Of a DNA stretch of 34,622 nt, positions 1 to 7,135 are shown piece by piece. Made by a program: the position numbers and the translations under genes. The number at the start of each line of letters is the position of its first letter. Within the stretch, counting starts at the first letter, position 1. Under the pieces are notes generated by a model. The model saw only the letters and a program-made list of their open reading frames with translations, searched no databases and was not told the origin of the DNA. Origin of the DNA: Paludibacter sp. 221 (GTDB lineage: Bacteria > Bacteroidota > Bacteroidia > Bacteroidales > Paludibacteraceae); contig NZ_QVMH01000021.1 of the NCBI RefSeq assembly GCF_010501035.1, forward strand, positions 1-34,622, read 5' to 3'.

Positions 1-6
1 CAACTC

Positions 7-1377
7 ATGAACAGAAAACAATCATTCCGACAGGCTTTAGTTTTGTTCTGTCTTTTTCAATTTTCGTTTTTCATTTTCAGTGCAACTGCGCAAGTAACTA
101 TCGGGGCTGACAAAGCACCCGAAACATTCTCAGCTTTAGAAGTAGTAAGTACTACAGGCGGTTTTCGCTTGCCTCAGCTTACTACAGTTCAGCGTAATGC
201 CTTATCGGTAAGTGGTAAGGACTTAGCAAAGGGGTTAACCATTTACAACACTACCACTAACTGTACCGATACTTGGAACGGTACTGCTTGGGTATCCGAT
301 TGTAGTGGTGGTAGCGACAATTTAGTTATTACTACCCAGCCTCGTGCTTTCAATTGGAAAGAAACTGAAGGTGCAGGTACTTTATTGGGTATTGGTACTG
401 ACGCAACTACTATCCGCGTAGCGGCTACAGGTGTTGCTCCTCTTACTTACCAATGGTACGAACTGACAGCTAACACCAATGCAGCTCCTGCTCCTATAAC
501 CGGTGAAACAGCCGCAGCCTTTACTCCCGACTTATCAGCATTGGGCATGCGCCGTTACTATTGCCAAGTTACCGACGCTAACGGCAACAGCATAAATAGC
601 GAGATAGCCGAAGTGGCTGTAGGCTGTGGTGCTAAAACAGTAGCAGGAGGATGGAGCAAATTTATGTGTTATAATCTTGGTGCTACTGTTACAACTATTG
701 CTGCTCAAAAAGCATACGACAGTCCTGTATATACCTATAGTGGTACTACAGCTAGTCTAGCAGATCGTAACTCCGCTGTTTACGGCGACTTATACCAATG
801 GGGTCGTACTCGCGACGGTCACGAAAAACGCGCAAGTGGGACTTCTACTACTCTTGCTACAGGTGTAACAAGTGGTGGTACAACTACTAACGGTGTTACT
901 ACGGGTGGTGTTACTACCTTTATTAAAATTACTGCTTACCCTTACAATTGGACATCAGCTACAACCGCCGACCTTAACTGGCGTAATCAAAAGAACGCAA
1001 CTTGCGACCCATGCCCCACTGGTTTTCGTGTACCTGCTCAGGGGGAATGGAGTGATATCTTCCGTGGAGGCTCGGCACCCGGAGCTAAAGCTACTGCCGT
1101 AGCTAATACTTGGATATGGCACGATGCTGCTAATGGTACTGCCGGTTACGAAATCAAACCTGACGGCGAGACTACTACTTTATTTTTGCCCGCCGCCGGC
1201 CACCGCACCCACAATACTGGCGAGTTCTACCACATAGGTACTAGCGGCTATTATTGGAGTGGTAGCCTTAGCAGTACGTACTCGCTCCTCCTGCACGTCA
1301 ATAGTAGTAACGTGTACCCTGCAAACATTAACCACCGTGCGTACGGCTTCAGTGTACGGTGTGTGGCGGAATTGTAA
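7..1377 (+). CDS. Secreted FISUMP-type surface protein with Ig-like domain and DGR-like variable C-terminus
   Basis: The 456-residue product has a signal peptide (about residues 1-28, cut after SATA). An N-terminal module common in Bacteroidota surface proteins follows (29-100, with RLPQLTT and KGLTIYN). An Ig-like domain lies at about 105-205 (YQWYEL, RRYYCQVTD). The C-terminal FISUMP (Fibrobacter succinogenes major paralogous) domain has MCYNLGA, YGDLYQWGR, CPTGFRVP, LFLPAAGHR and GFSVRC. This domain has a C-type-lectin/FGE-like fold and is thought to bind ligands on the cell surface. Residues 414-456 resemble the variable regions of diversity-generating retroelement targets (NVxPANxNxRxxGFSVR), with seven NNC codons at the expected variable sites. 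No lipobox or T9SS tail is seen. ATG at 7 is the first start and precedes the signal peptide. The promoter lies outside the window. Family placement is confident; the ligand is unknown. Confidence 0.8.
   Translation: MNRKQSFRQALVLFCLFQFSFFIFSATAQVTIGADKAPETFSALEVVSTTGGFRLPQLTTVQRNALSVSGKDLAKGLTIYNTTTNCTDTWNGTAWVSDCSGGSDNLVITTQPRAFNWKETEGAGTLLGIGTDATTIRVAATGVAPLTYQWYELTANTNAAPAPITGETAAAFTPDLSALGMRRYYCQVTDANGNSINSEIAEVAVGCGAKTVAGGWSKFMCYNLGATVTTIAAQKAYDSPVYTYSGTTASLADRNSAVYGDLYQWGRTRDGHEKRASGTSTTLATGVTSGGTTTNGVTTGGVTTFIKITAYPYNWTSATTADLNWRNQKNATCDPCPTGFRVPAQGEWSDIFRGGSAPGAKATAVANTWIWHDAANGTAGYEIKPDGETTTLFLPAAGHRTHNTGEFYHIGTSGYYWSGSLSSTYSLLLHVNSSNVYPANINHRAYGFSVRCVAEL
1246..1374 (+). other. Candidate DGR variable region (VR) at the 3' end of the FISUMP gene
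   Basis: The last 43 codons carry the pattern of a VR in a C-type-lectin fold. Fixed framework codons alternate with codons TAC, CTC, CTC, CAC, TAC, CAC and TAC, each one A-only substitution set away from AAC, and with ATT, one step from AAT. The framework NVxPANxNxRxxGFSVR is the form I know from Bacteroidetes DGR targets. No template repeat or reverse transcriptase is in the window, so this is an inference from codon pattern. Confidence 0.45.
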
Positions 1378-1406
1378 GCACACAAAAAAGCACTGCCCCA
1401 TTAATA

Positions 1407-1441
1407 ACCACAGGCCGGCAATACCCTGCCTGTGGTGTTTT
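1407..1441 (+). terminator. Hairpin terminator after the FISUMP gene
   Basis: A perfect 9-bp stem pairs ACCACAGGC (1407-1415) with GCCTGTGGT (1428-1436). It has a 12-nt loop, is followed by TGTTTTAT, and begins 30 nt after the stop codon. It may be an intrinsic terminator. Stem-loops also occur just downstream of some DGR variable regions. Confidence 0.6.
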
Positions 1442-1461
1442 ATATATTACCCTCGCCCATT

Positions 1462-1497
1462 GGCACAAGTTGCGCTACGCTAAACTTGTGCCTTTAT
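1462..1497 (+). repeat. Dispersed hairpin repeat, family A, copy 1 (terminator-like)
   Basis: A perfect 10-bp stem pairs GGCACAAGTT (1462-1471) with AACTTGTGCC (1483-1492). A nested GCG/CGC stem lies in the loop and a T-rich tract follows. A near copy occurs at 33741-33772 and a related one at 34001-34028, so this is a dispersed repeat that may also act as a second terminator. Confidence 0.6.
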
Positions 1498-1535
1498 TTT
1501 TTGCAGTTTAAAAACGACCATCAAAGAAAAAGAGT

Positions 1536-1567
1536 TTTGTTTCGCCCTTAAATTATGACTACCTTTG
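1536..1567 (+). promoter_or_regulatory. Bacteroidota-type promoter of the MATE gene
   Basis: The -33 element TTTG (1536-1539) is separated by 20 nt from the -7 element TACCTTTG (1560-1567). This matches the TTTG-N19..21-TAnnTTTG promoter of Bacteroides sigma-ABfr. It leaves a leader of about 20 nt before the start codon at 1596. Confidence 0.7.
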
Positions 1568-1595
1568 CAAACTTTTTCTAAAAAAAATCAACACA

Positions 1596-2951
1596 ATGAA
1601 TTTTCAACTTTACAAAAAACAATACATTGAAAATCTACGTCTTGCGGCTCCGGTCATGCTGTCGCAAGTGGGGGTAGCATCCGTACAACTTTTCGACAAT
1701 GCAATGGTGGGCAGGCTGGGTGCATTGCCTTTAGCGGCCGTATCTTTTGGAGGGAGCGTGTTTTTTATGGTATTCATTTTTGTCACAGGTATTGCACTGG
1801 CTTTAACACCGCTTGTGGGCGAACAGTATGCACAAGGCAAGTACGACGAATCTGCAAAGTTTTTTCAGAATTCATTTGTACTTTTTACACTTATAAGCAT
1901 CCTCGCCTTTGCTGTACAGCAGGCGCTTATTCCACTAATGTATCATCTTGGGCAACCTATCGAGGTGGTAGAGATGTCGATACCCTATTACAGGTATCTG
2001 GTTTGGTCTATTATTCCGTACATGATATTCTGCTGTTTCAAGCAATTCCTCGAAGGAATAGGCAATACCACCATCAACATGGTAATTATTATAACAGCCA
2101 ATCTTATCAATATATTATTCAACTGGCTGCTGATTTATGGCAACTGGGGATTCCCACGCATGGAAGCTGCTGGAGCCGGACTTGCCACGCTTATATCACG
2201 TATCTGCATGCCTGTTTTCGCCATTTTGTTTTTCATTCTTGTACCCAAGTTCAAATCTTACCTGAAACACTTCAAATGGCAGTATTTCAGTCTGAAATAC
2301 TCACGTCTGCTCCTTGTGGTAGGTGCTCCCATCGCATCACAAATGCTTATGGAAGGAGCCGCTTTTGCCCTTACCTCCATCATGATGGGATGGATAGGCA
2401 CCACCGAGATAGCGGCAAACCAGATTGCCCTTACTATTTCAAATTTCGCGTTTATGATTGTGTTGGGGCTTAGCTCAGCCACTACCATCCGTGTGAGCCA
2501 CGAGTATGGCAGAGGCAACCTGAAAGGCTTGAAAATGGCTGCAAATGCCTCTTACCATTTGGGGCTGCTATGGAATACATTCACGGCAATTATATTTATT
2601 ACGCTGCGTGAGCCTATAGCACGCATCTTTACCAACGACCCGGAAGTTATACGCATTGCCTCGCACTTAATGATTTTCGTGGCTGCATACCAGTTTTCCG
2701 ATGGACTGCAATCTATCACAGTAGGCATCTTGCGCGGAATACAGGACGTTAAAAAAATTATGCTTATTGCATTCCTATCCTATATAGTTATTAATCTTCC
2801 CGTAGGATATTTATGCGCTTTCGTTTTAGGCCTTGGGCCCGGTGGGTTATGGATTGGCTTTATATTCGGGCTGTCGGTAGCTGCTGTGCTGCTGATAACA
2901 CGCTTCCGCAAACAGTACAAAAGACTGGAACTCGAAAAGGAAATTAGGTAA
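1596..2951 (+). CDS. MATE family multidrug/Na+ efflux transporter
   Basis: This is a 451-residue polytopic inner-membrane protein of normal MATE length. It can be read as two six-helix halves with MATE signatures: APVMLSQVGVASVQLFDNAMVGRLG in helix 1 (about residues 17-41), GWIGTTEIAANQIA at the start of the second half, and a C-terminal YLCAFVLGLGPGGLWIGF. MATE pumps export cationic drugs or metabolites in exchange for H+ or Na+. The substrate cannot be told from sequence. It is transcribed alone from the promoter at 1536-1567. ATG 1596 is supported by the short leader and by the usual N-terminus. A lysine- and arginine-rich cytoplasmic tail ends the protein. Confidence 0.9.
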   Translation: MNFQLYKKQYIENLRLAAPVMLSQVGVASVQLFDNAMVGRLGALPLAAVSFGGSVFFMVFIFVTGIALALTPLVGEQYAQGKYDESAKFFQNSFVLFTLISILAFAVQQALIPLMYHLGQPIEVVEMSIPYYRYLVWSIIPYMIFCCFKQFLEGIGNTTINMVIIITANLINILFNWLLIYGNWGFPRMEAAGAGLATLISRICMPVFAILFFILVPKFKSYLKHFKWQYFSLKYSRLLLVVGAPIASQMLMEGAAFALTSIMMGWIGTTEIAANQIALTISNFAFMIVLGLSSATTIRVSHEYGRGNLKGLKMAANASYHLGLLWNTFTAIIFITLREPIARIFTNDPEVIRIASHLMIFVAAYQFSDGLQSITVGILRGIQDVKKIMLIAFLSYIVINLPVGYLCAFVLGLGPGGLWIGFIFGLSVAAVLLITRFRKQYKRLELEKEIR

Positions 2952-2977
2952 AAGGAGAAAGTAAAAAGGAGAAAGTA
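2951..2977 (+). repeat. Short tandem repeat just after the MATE stop codon
   Basis: The 13-mer AAAGGAGAAAGTA occurs twice with a 14-nt period (2951-2963 and 2965-2977), overlapping the end of the stop codon. It resembles the stuttered spacer sequences found elsewhere in the window. Confidence 0.6.
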
Positions 2978-3277
2978 CTAACCAATCTGTCAAGTAGCTT
3001 TTGAATCGTTGAACAGAAAAGAACGGCTTTTATCAATCCGCTCAAAGAACTCGACCTGCTTGTTGTCAACAGATAAACGATTCCTGTGTTGATAAACACC
3101 ACATTTTTTTATTTTTTTAAACGAACGGATAAAATCGTTATTTTATGCGGAAAATCTTCCGAACACTCGTAATTTGTAGTCCGTGTCTTGCTCGAAAAGC
3201 AGAGATATCAAAAACAATTTGCTCTTCAACACACAAGTAAACACCTGTACGAGCACTTGACTGCAAATTTAAAACAG
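2978..3277. other. Non-coding gap between convergent MATE and tkt genes
   Basis: There are about 300 bp with no ORF, no tRNA and no promoter match that I can support. It may hold decayed coding sequence. I see nothing definite until the terminator at 3278. Confidence 0.4.
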
Positions 3278-3313
3278 AAAAAGGGTTTCACCTTTGAGAG
3301 CGAAACCCTTTTT
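3278..3313 (-). terminator. Strong terminator of transketolase (possibly bidirectional)
   Basis: A perfect 12-bp stem pairs AAAAAGGGTTTC (3278-3289) with GAAACCCTTTTT (3302-3313) across a 12-nt loop, starting 14 nt beyond the tkt stop. The A/T-rich ends supply a U-tract in either direction, so it could also stop transcripts coming from the MATE side. Confidence 0.85.
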
Positions 3314-3327
3314 GTAGTTTATCTGTG

Positions 3328-5355
3328 TTATTTCAACATTTCTTTTACCTGCGTATATACGTTCTGAGCCGTGAATCCGAGTTTTTCATCCAACACCTTG
3401 TAAGGTGCTGAGAATCCGAACGACTCCAATCCCCATACTTTACCATTGCATCCTACCAGCCCTTCGAGCGTTACAGGCAAACCGGCAGTAAGCCCAAACA
3501 CCTTAGCTCCTACAGGAATGACAGAATCCTGATATTCTTTTGTCTGATTGCGGAACAAGCCTTCGGAAGGCACCGACACCAAACGCAATTTTACGCCTTC
3601 GGCACGCAATAGTTCCGCACCTTCGGCAAGGGTAGAAACTTCGGAGCCCGAAGCTACCAAAATCACATCCGGATTTTCATCGCTATTCACTATATACGCG
3701 CCCTTTTCAGCTTGCTTTGCTTCCTCCTTGCGCGATGTTTCGGCTGATAGGTCATTAATGTTCTGACGCGAGAAGATAAGCCCCGTAGGAGTGCTTGTAT
3801 TCTCCATAGCCATACGCCATGCCACAGTAGTTTCTTCTACATCGGCAGGGCGAAGCACCAACATGGAGTTGTTTCCTTTATGGTTTTTCAGTTTCTCCAA
3901 CAGTCGGATTTGAGCCTCTTGCTCTACAGGCTCGTGTGTAGGCCCGTCCTCGCCCACCCTGAACGCATCATGCGACCACACGAACTTCACCGGAAGCTCC
4001 ATAAGTGCTGCCATGCGCATAGCAGGCTTCATATAGTCGGAGAACACAAAGAAAGTACCGCATGCAGTGATAACTCCCCCGTGCAGGGTCATACCTATAC
4101 ATAACGCAGCCATAGTAAATTCAGAAACTCCGGCTTGGAAAAATGCACCTGAAAAATCGCCTTTTTTAAATTCTGTGGTTTGCTTAAGGAATCCATCTGT
4201 TTTATCCGAGTTGGATAAGTCCGCACTCGAAACAATCATATTCCCCACCTGCTTAGCTAATACTCCCAACACGGTAGCCGAAGCTGAACGGGTTGCCTGA
4301 TTTGCTTTTTGCTCTATCGAATCCCAATCTACCTTAGGTGCTTTGCCTGAGAAATAGAACTCCAGCTTCTCAGCCAATTCGGGATTAGCTGCAGCCCATT
4401 TAGCTTTCGCAGCACGTTTTTCGGCTGCTATTTTTTTAAGTTCTTCTGTACGCTTTGCGTATATTTCTTTGGTTGCATCGAAAATAACAAACGGATTTTC
4501 GACATCGCCATTCAGGTTTTTTATAGTTTCTTCGTACGAAGCATCGCTTGCCCCCAATGGCTGGCCATGTGTCGAGGTTTGTCCCTCATAGCAAGAGCCA
4601 TCTGCTTTCACCACACCTTTACCCATAATTGTTTTTCCGATAATCAGGGTAGGACGTTCTTTCTCGGCTTTAGCTTCTTTCAACGCTTTGCGTATCTGCT
4701 CCGCATCGTTTCCGTCTATTTCCAGCACTTTCCAGTCCCAAGCCTCGTATTTCATACGGATATCTTCGCTGGTAACAGCATCAGTCATAGTAGAAAGCTG
4801 CACGTCGTTCGCATCGTAAAACATAATCAGATTATCCAATCCCAAGTGCCCTGCAATGCGCCCTGCACCCTGCGATATTTCCTCCTGAATACCTCCATCC
4901 GAGATGTAAGTATAGATAGTCTGGTTCATCTGCTCTCCAAAACGTGCTTTCAGAAATTTAGCGGCAATAGCTGCTCCTACCGCAAAGGTATGTCCCTGAC
5001 CCAATGGGCCGGATGTATTTTCGATACCCCGCTCAATGTCGCGCTCAGGATGCCCGGGAGTATGGCTACCCCACTGGCGGAACTGTTTTAAATCGTCCAT
5101 ACTGTATTTTCCAAAAAATGAAAGGACGGAATATAACATGGGCGACATGTGTCCCGGATCTTGAAAATAGCGGTCGCGACCTTCCCAGTATGGGTTTTCA
5201 GGATCAAATTCCATAAATTCGGAAAATAAAACATTAATAAAGTCAGCTCCTCCCATAGCACCTCCGGGGTGACCCGATTTTGCTTTTTCTACCATAGCTG
5301 CCGACAAAATACGGATGTTATCCGCTGCACGATTTAATTGTTCGATGGAGTTCAT
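3328..5355 (-). CDS. tkt: Transketolase
   Basis: This thiamine-diphosphate enzyme of the non-oxidative pentose phosphate pathway moves two-carbon ketol units between sugar phosphates. The 675-residue length is normal. In the N-terminal half are SGHPGG (27-32, catalytic-site His), GPLGQG (116-121) and the TPP/Mg2+ loop SDGGIQEE...N (152-183). The middle domain has TLHGG, YMKPAMRMAAL and VGEDGPTHEPVEQ, which is the cofactor-pyrimidine and substrate region. The C-terminal regulatory-type domain begins near IVNSDENPDVILVASGSEV. The SDGG form of the TPP motif replaces the more usual GDG and is typical of Bacteroidetes transketolases as I recall them. It is monocistronic, with promoter-like sequence at 5539-5546 and a terminator at 3278-3313. 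Confidence 0.96.
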   Translation of the reverse strand: MNSIEQLNRAADNIRILSAAMVEKAKSGHPGGAMGGADFINVLFSEFMEFDPENPYWEGRDRYFQDPGHMSPMLYSVLSFFGKYSMDDLKQFRQWGSHTPGHPERDIERGIENTSGPLGQGHTFAVGAAIAAKFLKARFGEQMNQTIYTYISDGGIQEEISQGAGRIAGHLGLDNLIMFYDANDVQLSTMTDAVTSEDIRMKYEAWDWKVLEIDGNDAEQIRKALKEAKAEKERPTLIIGKTIMGKGVVKADGSCYEGQTSTHGQPLGASDASYEETIKNLNGDVENPFVIFDATKEIYAKRTEELKKIAAEKRAAKAKWAAANPELAEKLEFYFSGKAPKVDWDSIEQKANQATRSASATVLGVLAKQVGNMIVSSADLSNSDKTDGFLKQTTEFKKGDFSGAFFQAGVSEFTMAALCIGMTLHGGVITACGTFFVFSDYMKPAMRMAALMELPVKFVWSHDAFRVGEDGPTHEPVEQEAQIRLLEKLKNHKGNNSMLVLRPADVEETTVAWRMAMENTSTPTGLIFSRQNINDLSAETSRKEEAKQAEKGAYIVNSDENPDVILVASGSEVSTLAEGAELLRAEGVKLRLVSVPSEGLFRNQTKEYQDSVIPVGAKVFGLTAGLPVTLEGLVGCNGKVWGLESFGFSAPYKVLDEKLGFTAQNVYTQVKEMLK

Positions 5356-5424
5356 AATCTGTTTGTTACTATTCTTTTTTTTCTTGAAAATTGGTTTGAA
5401 CTAAATCTGATATCGGTGTTATTA

Positions 5425-5490
5425 TCCGACAAGCGGCATAAAGCCGCTGTACGGTAGGGCGTATAGCGGCTTAAAGTCCGCTTTACACCT
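5425..5490. repeat. Pair of GCGG/CCGC palindromes in the tkt leader
   Basis: AGCGGC (5432-5437) pairs with GCCGCT (5443-5448) around ATAAA. AGCGG (5465-5469) pairs with CCGCT (5478-5482) around a loop containing TTAAAG. Both lie in the untranslated leader of tkt on the minus strand, so they would be transcribed as hairpins. They belong to the same style of element as those at 5741-5871. Confidence 0.65.
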
Positions 5491-5538
5491 AAACTTTTTC
5501 AACTTTAGAGTATATTCAAAACATTTTCTTAGTTTGTC

Positions 5539-5546
5539 CAAAGATA
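5539..5546 (-). promoter_or_regulatory. Candidate -7 box for tkt
   Basis: Read on the minus strand this is TATCTTTG, a perfect TAnnTTTG match. It lies about 185 nt upstream of the tkt start. No good -33 TTTG is at the right distance, so support is partial. The leader would include the palindromes at 5425-5490. Confidence 0.4.
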
Positions 5547-5599
5547 TTAAAGTATATTGAAATTTGTGTTATATTTTTCTCGATAATTGTATAAGTCGT

Positions 5600-5614
5600 G
5601 TACCTACGGCACGC
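5600..5614. repeat. Dispersed repeat, family C (inverted copy at 26355-26369)
   Basis: The 15-mer GTACCTACGGCACGC occurs here and, reverse-complemented, at 26355-26369 inside the V-ATPase operon. It is itself a partial palindrome around CCTACGG, like the GTTCC/GGAAC hairpin 38 bp further on. Confidence 0.6.
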
Positions 5615-5651
5615 TTGTTATATTTTATCTACCTGTTTTTACCAAACTTGC

Positions 5652-5672
5652 GTTCCTAACGGAACTTTTTTT
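5652..5672 (+). terminator. Small hairpin followed by a T-run
   Basis: GTTCC (5652-5656) pairs with GGAAC (5661-5665) around TAAC, followed by seven T. It is terminator-like, but there is no upstream + strand gene, so it may simply be a dispersed hairpin element. Confidence 0.4.
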
Positions 5673-5740
5673 CTTCTCTCTCCCGTTTGCTACGAAAAGG
5701 GAGGAAATTTAAACGGATTACAAATCCTGATAGTATTTTT

Positions 5741-5871
5741 CCGAAGCGGATTGCAAATCCGCTTCGGACTAAAAAACTATATGGCAAAAAACGTTTATAA
5801 ACGTAATGACATCTTCTCGTCTCACGGGATTTGCAATCCCGTGACTTATTAACTGCGGATTTTAAATCCGC
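5741..5871. repeat. Cluster of perfect short palindromes, family B (GCGGATT core)
   Basis: Three palindromes lie within 131 bp. CCGAAGCGGATT and its complement (5741-5752/5756-5767) flank GCA. CACGGGATT (5823-5831) and AATCCCGTG (5835-5843) flank TGC. GCGGATTT and AAATCCGC (5855-5871) flank a single T. A weaker GGATT/AATCC copy lies near 5714-5727. Arms are perfect, loops are 1-3 nt and GATT/AATC is shared. They create spurious ORFs rich in CKSRE-like peptides. They resemble REP-type mobile hairpins. Confidence 0.75.
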
Positions 5872-5958
5872 TTCAACCAAATCTGTTATCCTGTATCCGG
5901 GGGTAATTACCCTTTATTCCTTTTCTTACTTTACTCTTCTCTCTCACTGCTTCTTGCC

Positions 5959-6648
5959 TCAAAACTTATACCCTATCGTATAGTTGAATCCCCAGTTAGC
6001 CCCGGTTGATTTTATTCCGACACCGGGAATATACCAAGGCGAAATTTCGCCAAGTTTTTCCTGCCCCAGCAAGATTTTAATCCTCACATTCCAACCCATA
6101 TAGATGTTTTGAAAAACCTCGACTTTAAGCCCTGCTACTACTTCGAGCCAATGCTTGGTGGTTTTCATACCTAAAAAATCCCTTACAGCTTCCCCACCCC
6201 AATAATCGTCTTCAACGATAACATTGGTAACATCATACGAAAAAGGGCTAAACGCATATCTCCCTCCCAAAAAGAAGTATTTTCTGATACTTGCATCCGG
6301 CGCATTCGGCTTCATCAGATTATAGTCGATGCCTATCCTTGCAAAAATCCCGTTTGTTTTGAAACCGTAATCATTGTGGGATATTTTATTTGCCCCGGCA
6401 AACCCCATTTCCAGTACAGGAAAGTATTTTTCGCGCAGGTTTACCTGTACATTGGCTTCTACCGAGTACGTTTCGCCATTCGATATGGCCGACATAACTA
6501 TCGACGCCAAATCCAACTCTGCTTTCACCCCCTGATACAAGGGAATTTTCTCCTCCGTTTCGGTTTTTCCGGCTTGCGAAAATGCCTGAAAGCTAATGCT
6601 ACCGACGAAACTACTTAGGAGTATGATATATCTTAATGTTTTCGACAT
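5959..6648 (-). CDS. DUF6048-like outer-membrane/periplasmic protein
   Basis: This is a 229-residue protein with a signal peptide (about 1-25, cut after FQAFSQA). An acidic linker is followed by KIPLYQGVKAELDLA, NVQVNLREKYFPVLEMGFA and alternating hydrophobic strands ending in GFNYTIGYKF. The terminal aromatic residue suits an outer-membrane beta-barrel. From memory this is the Bacteroidales DUF6048 family, usually next to a DUF6452 lipoprotein as here. The function is unknown. The start codon lies inside the end of the upstream lipoprotein gene (38-nt overlap), which implies translational coupling. No later Met would keep the signal peptide. Confidence 0.75.
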   Translation of the reverse strand: MSKTLRYIILLSSFVGSISFQAFSQAGKTETEEKIPLYQGVKAELDLASIVMSAISNGETYSVEANVQVNLREKYFPVLEMGFAGANKISHNDYGFKTNGIFARIGIDYNLMKPNAPDASIRKYFFLGGRYAFSPFSYDVTNVIVEDDYWGGEAVRDFLGMKTTKHWLEVVAGLKVEVFQNIYMGWNVRIKILLGQEKLGEISPWYIPGVGIKSTGANWGFNYTIGYKF

Positions 6649-7117
6649 CGGCCGTACTTACTTCGGGTGAGATTATAATTATGGAATCAATGTAATTCGT
6701 TGTATGTTTACTATTCAGCGTGTCGAGAGCAAAGGTAGTGAGTGTACCACACTCGAACGACAAGTAACTTTCACTGCTACTATAGCCGAACTTAATGGTG
6801 TCGACTACATTATTGAAAACAAAAACAAAATCCGATTGTGTTTTGAGTTTATTAAGCTGCAGCTGCACCGAATTTAGTTTTTTGCTATTGTTGTAGAGCA
6901 GCGAATCAACACCCACGCCTTTCACGGTTATACTATCCACCGATAGTTTCGATTCGGCACTTATACCTGTAATCGTATCCGTTTTAACGGTATAAAAACC
7001 GGCATATAACCTTACAAACTTATCCCTGCGACATTCTTCATCATTGCCGCACGAAAAGAGAAACAAGGTGCAGAATGATACGGTAAAAAATAAAACACGG
7101 ACTAAGTTTTTCGACAT
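6611..7117 (-). CDS. DUF6452-like lipoprotein
   Basis: The 168-residue product has a lipobox ending FLFSC (Cys23), followed by GNDEE, an acidic stretch after the lipidated Cys. The body is rich in beta strands, with RLYAGFYTV, VDTIKFGY and FECGTLTTFALDTLNS. It matches my memory of the DUF6452 family found beside DUF6048 in Bacteroidales; the biochemical role is unknown. Its 3' end overlaps the start of the DUF6048-like gene by 38 nt, and it begins 18 nt after the preceding 169-residue gene, so the three form an operon. A small envelope complex of lipoprotein plus barrel is an inference from gene order. Confidence 0.75.
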   Translation of the reverse strand: MSKNLVRVLFFTVSFCTLFLFSCGNDEECRRDKFVRLYAGFYTVKTDTITGISAESKLSVDSITVKGVGVDSLLYNNSKKLNSVQLQLNKLKTQSDFVFVFNNVVDTIKFGYSSSESYLSFECGTLTTFALDTLNSKHTTNYIDSIIIISPEVSTADVENIKIYHTPK

Positions 7118-7135
7118 TTGTTCTCGGCGTAGTTT

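Noticed and set aside
1246-1374. A complete DGR cassette in the window
   Set aside because: No reverse transcriptase, Avd-like gene or template copy is present; only a target-like region is seen.
2003-2473. 156-residue ORF on the + strand inside the MATE gene
   Set aside because: It lies in another frame of a well-supported membrane protein gene, has no recognisable domain or start signal, and is a shadow.
4567-5091. 174-residue ORF antisense to tkt
   Set aside because: It is fully inside the transketolase gene, with composition typical of an antisense shadow and no homology or promoter that I can support.
5598-5880. Small ORFs on both strands in the palindrome cluster
   Set aside because: Their peptides (CKSRE-like stretches) come from translating the hairpins themselves.
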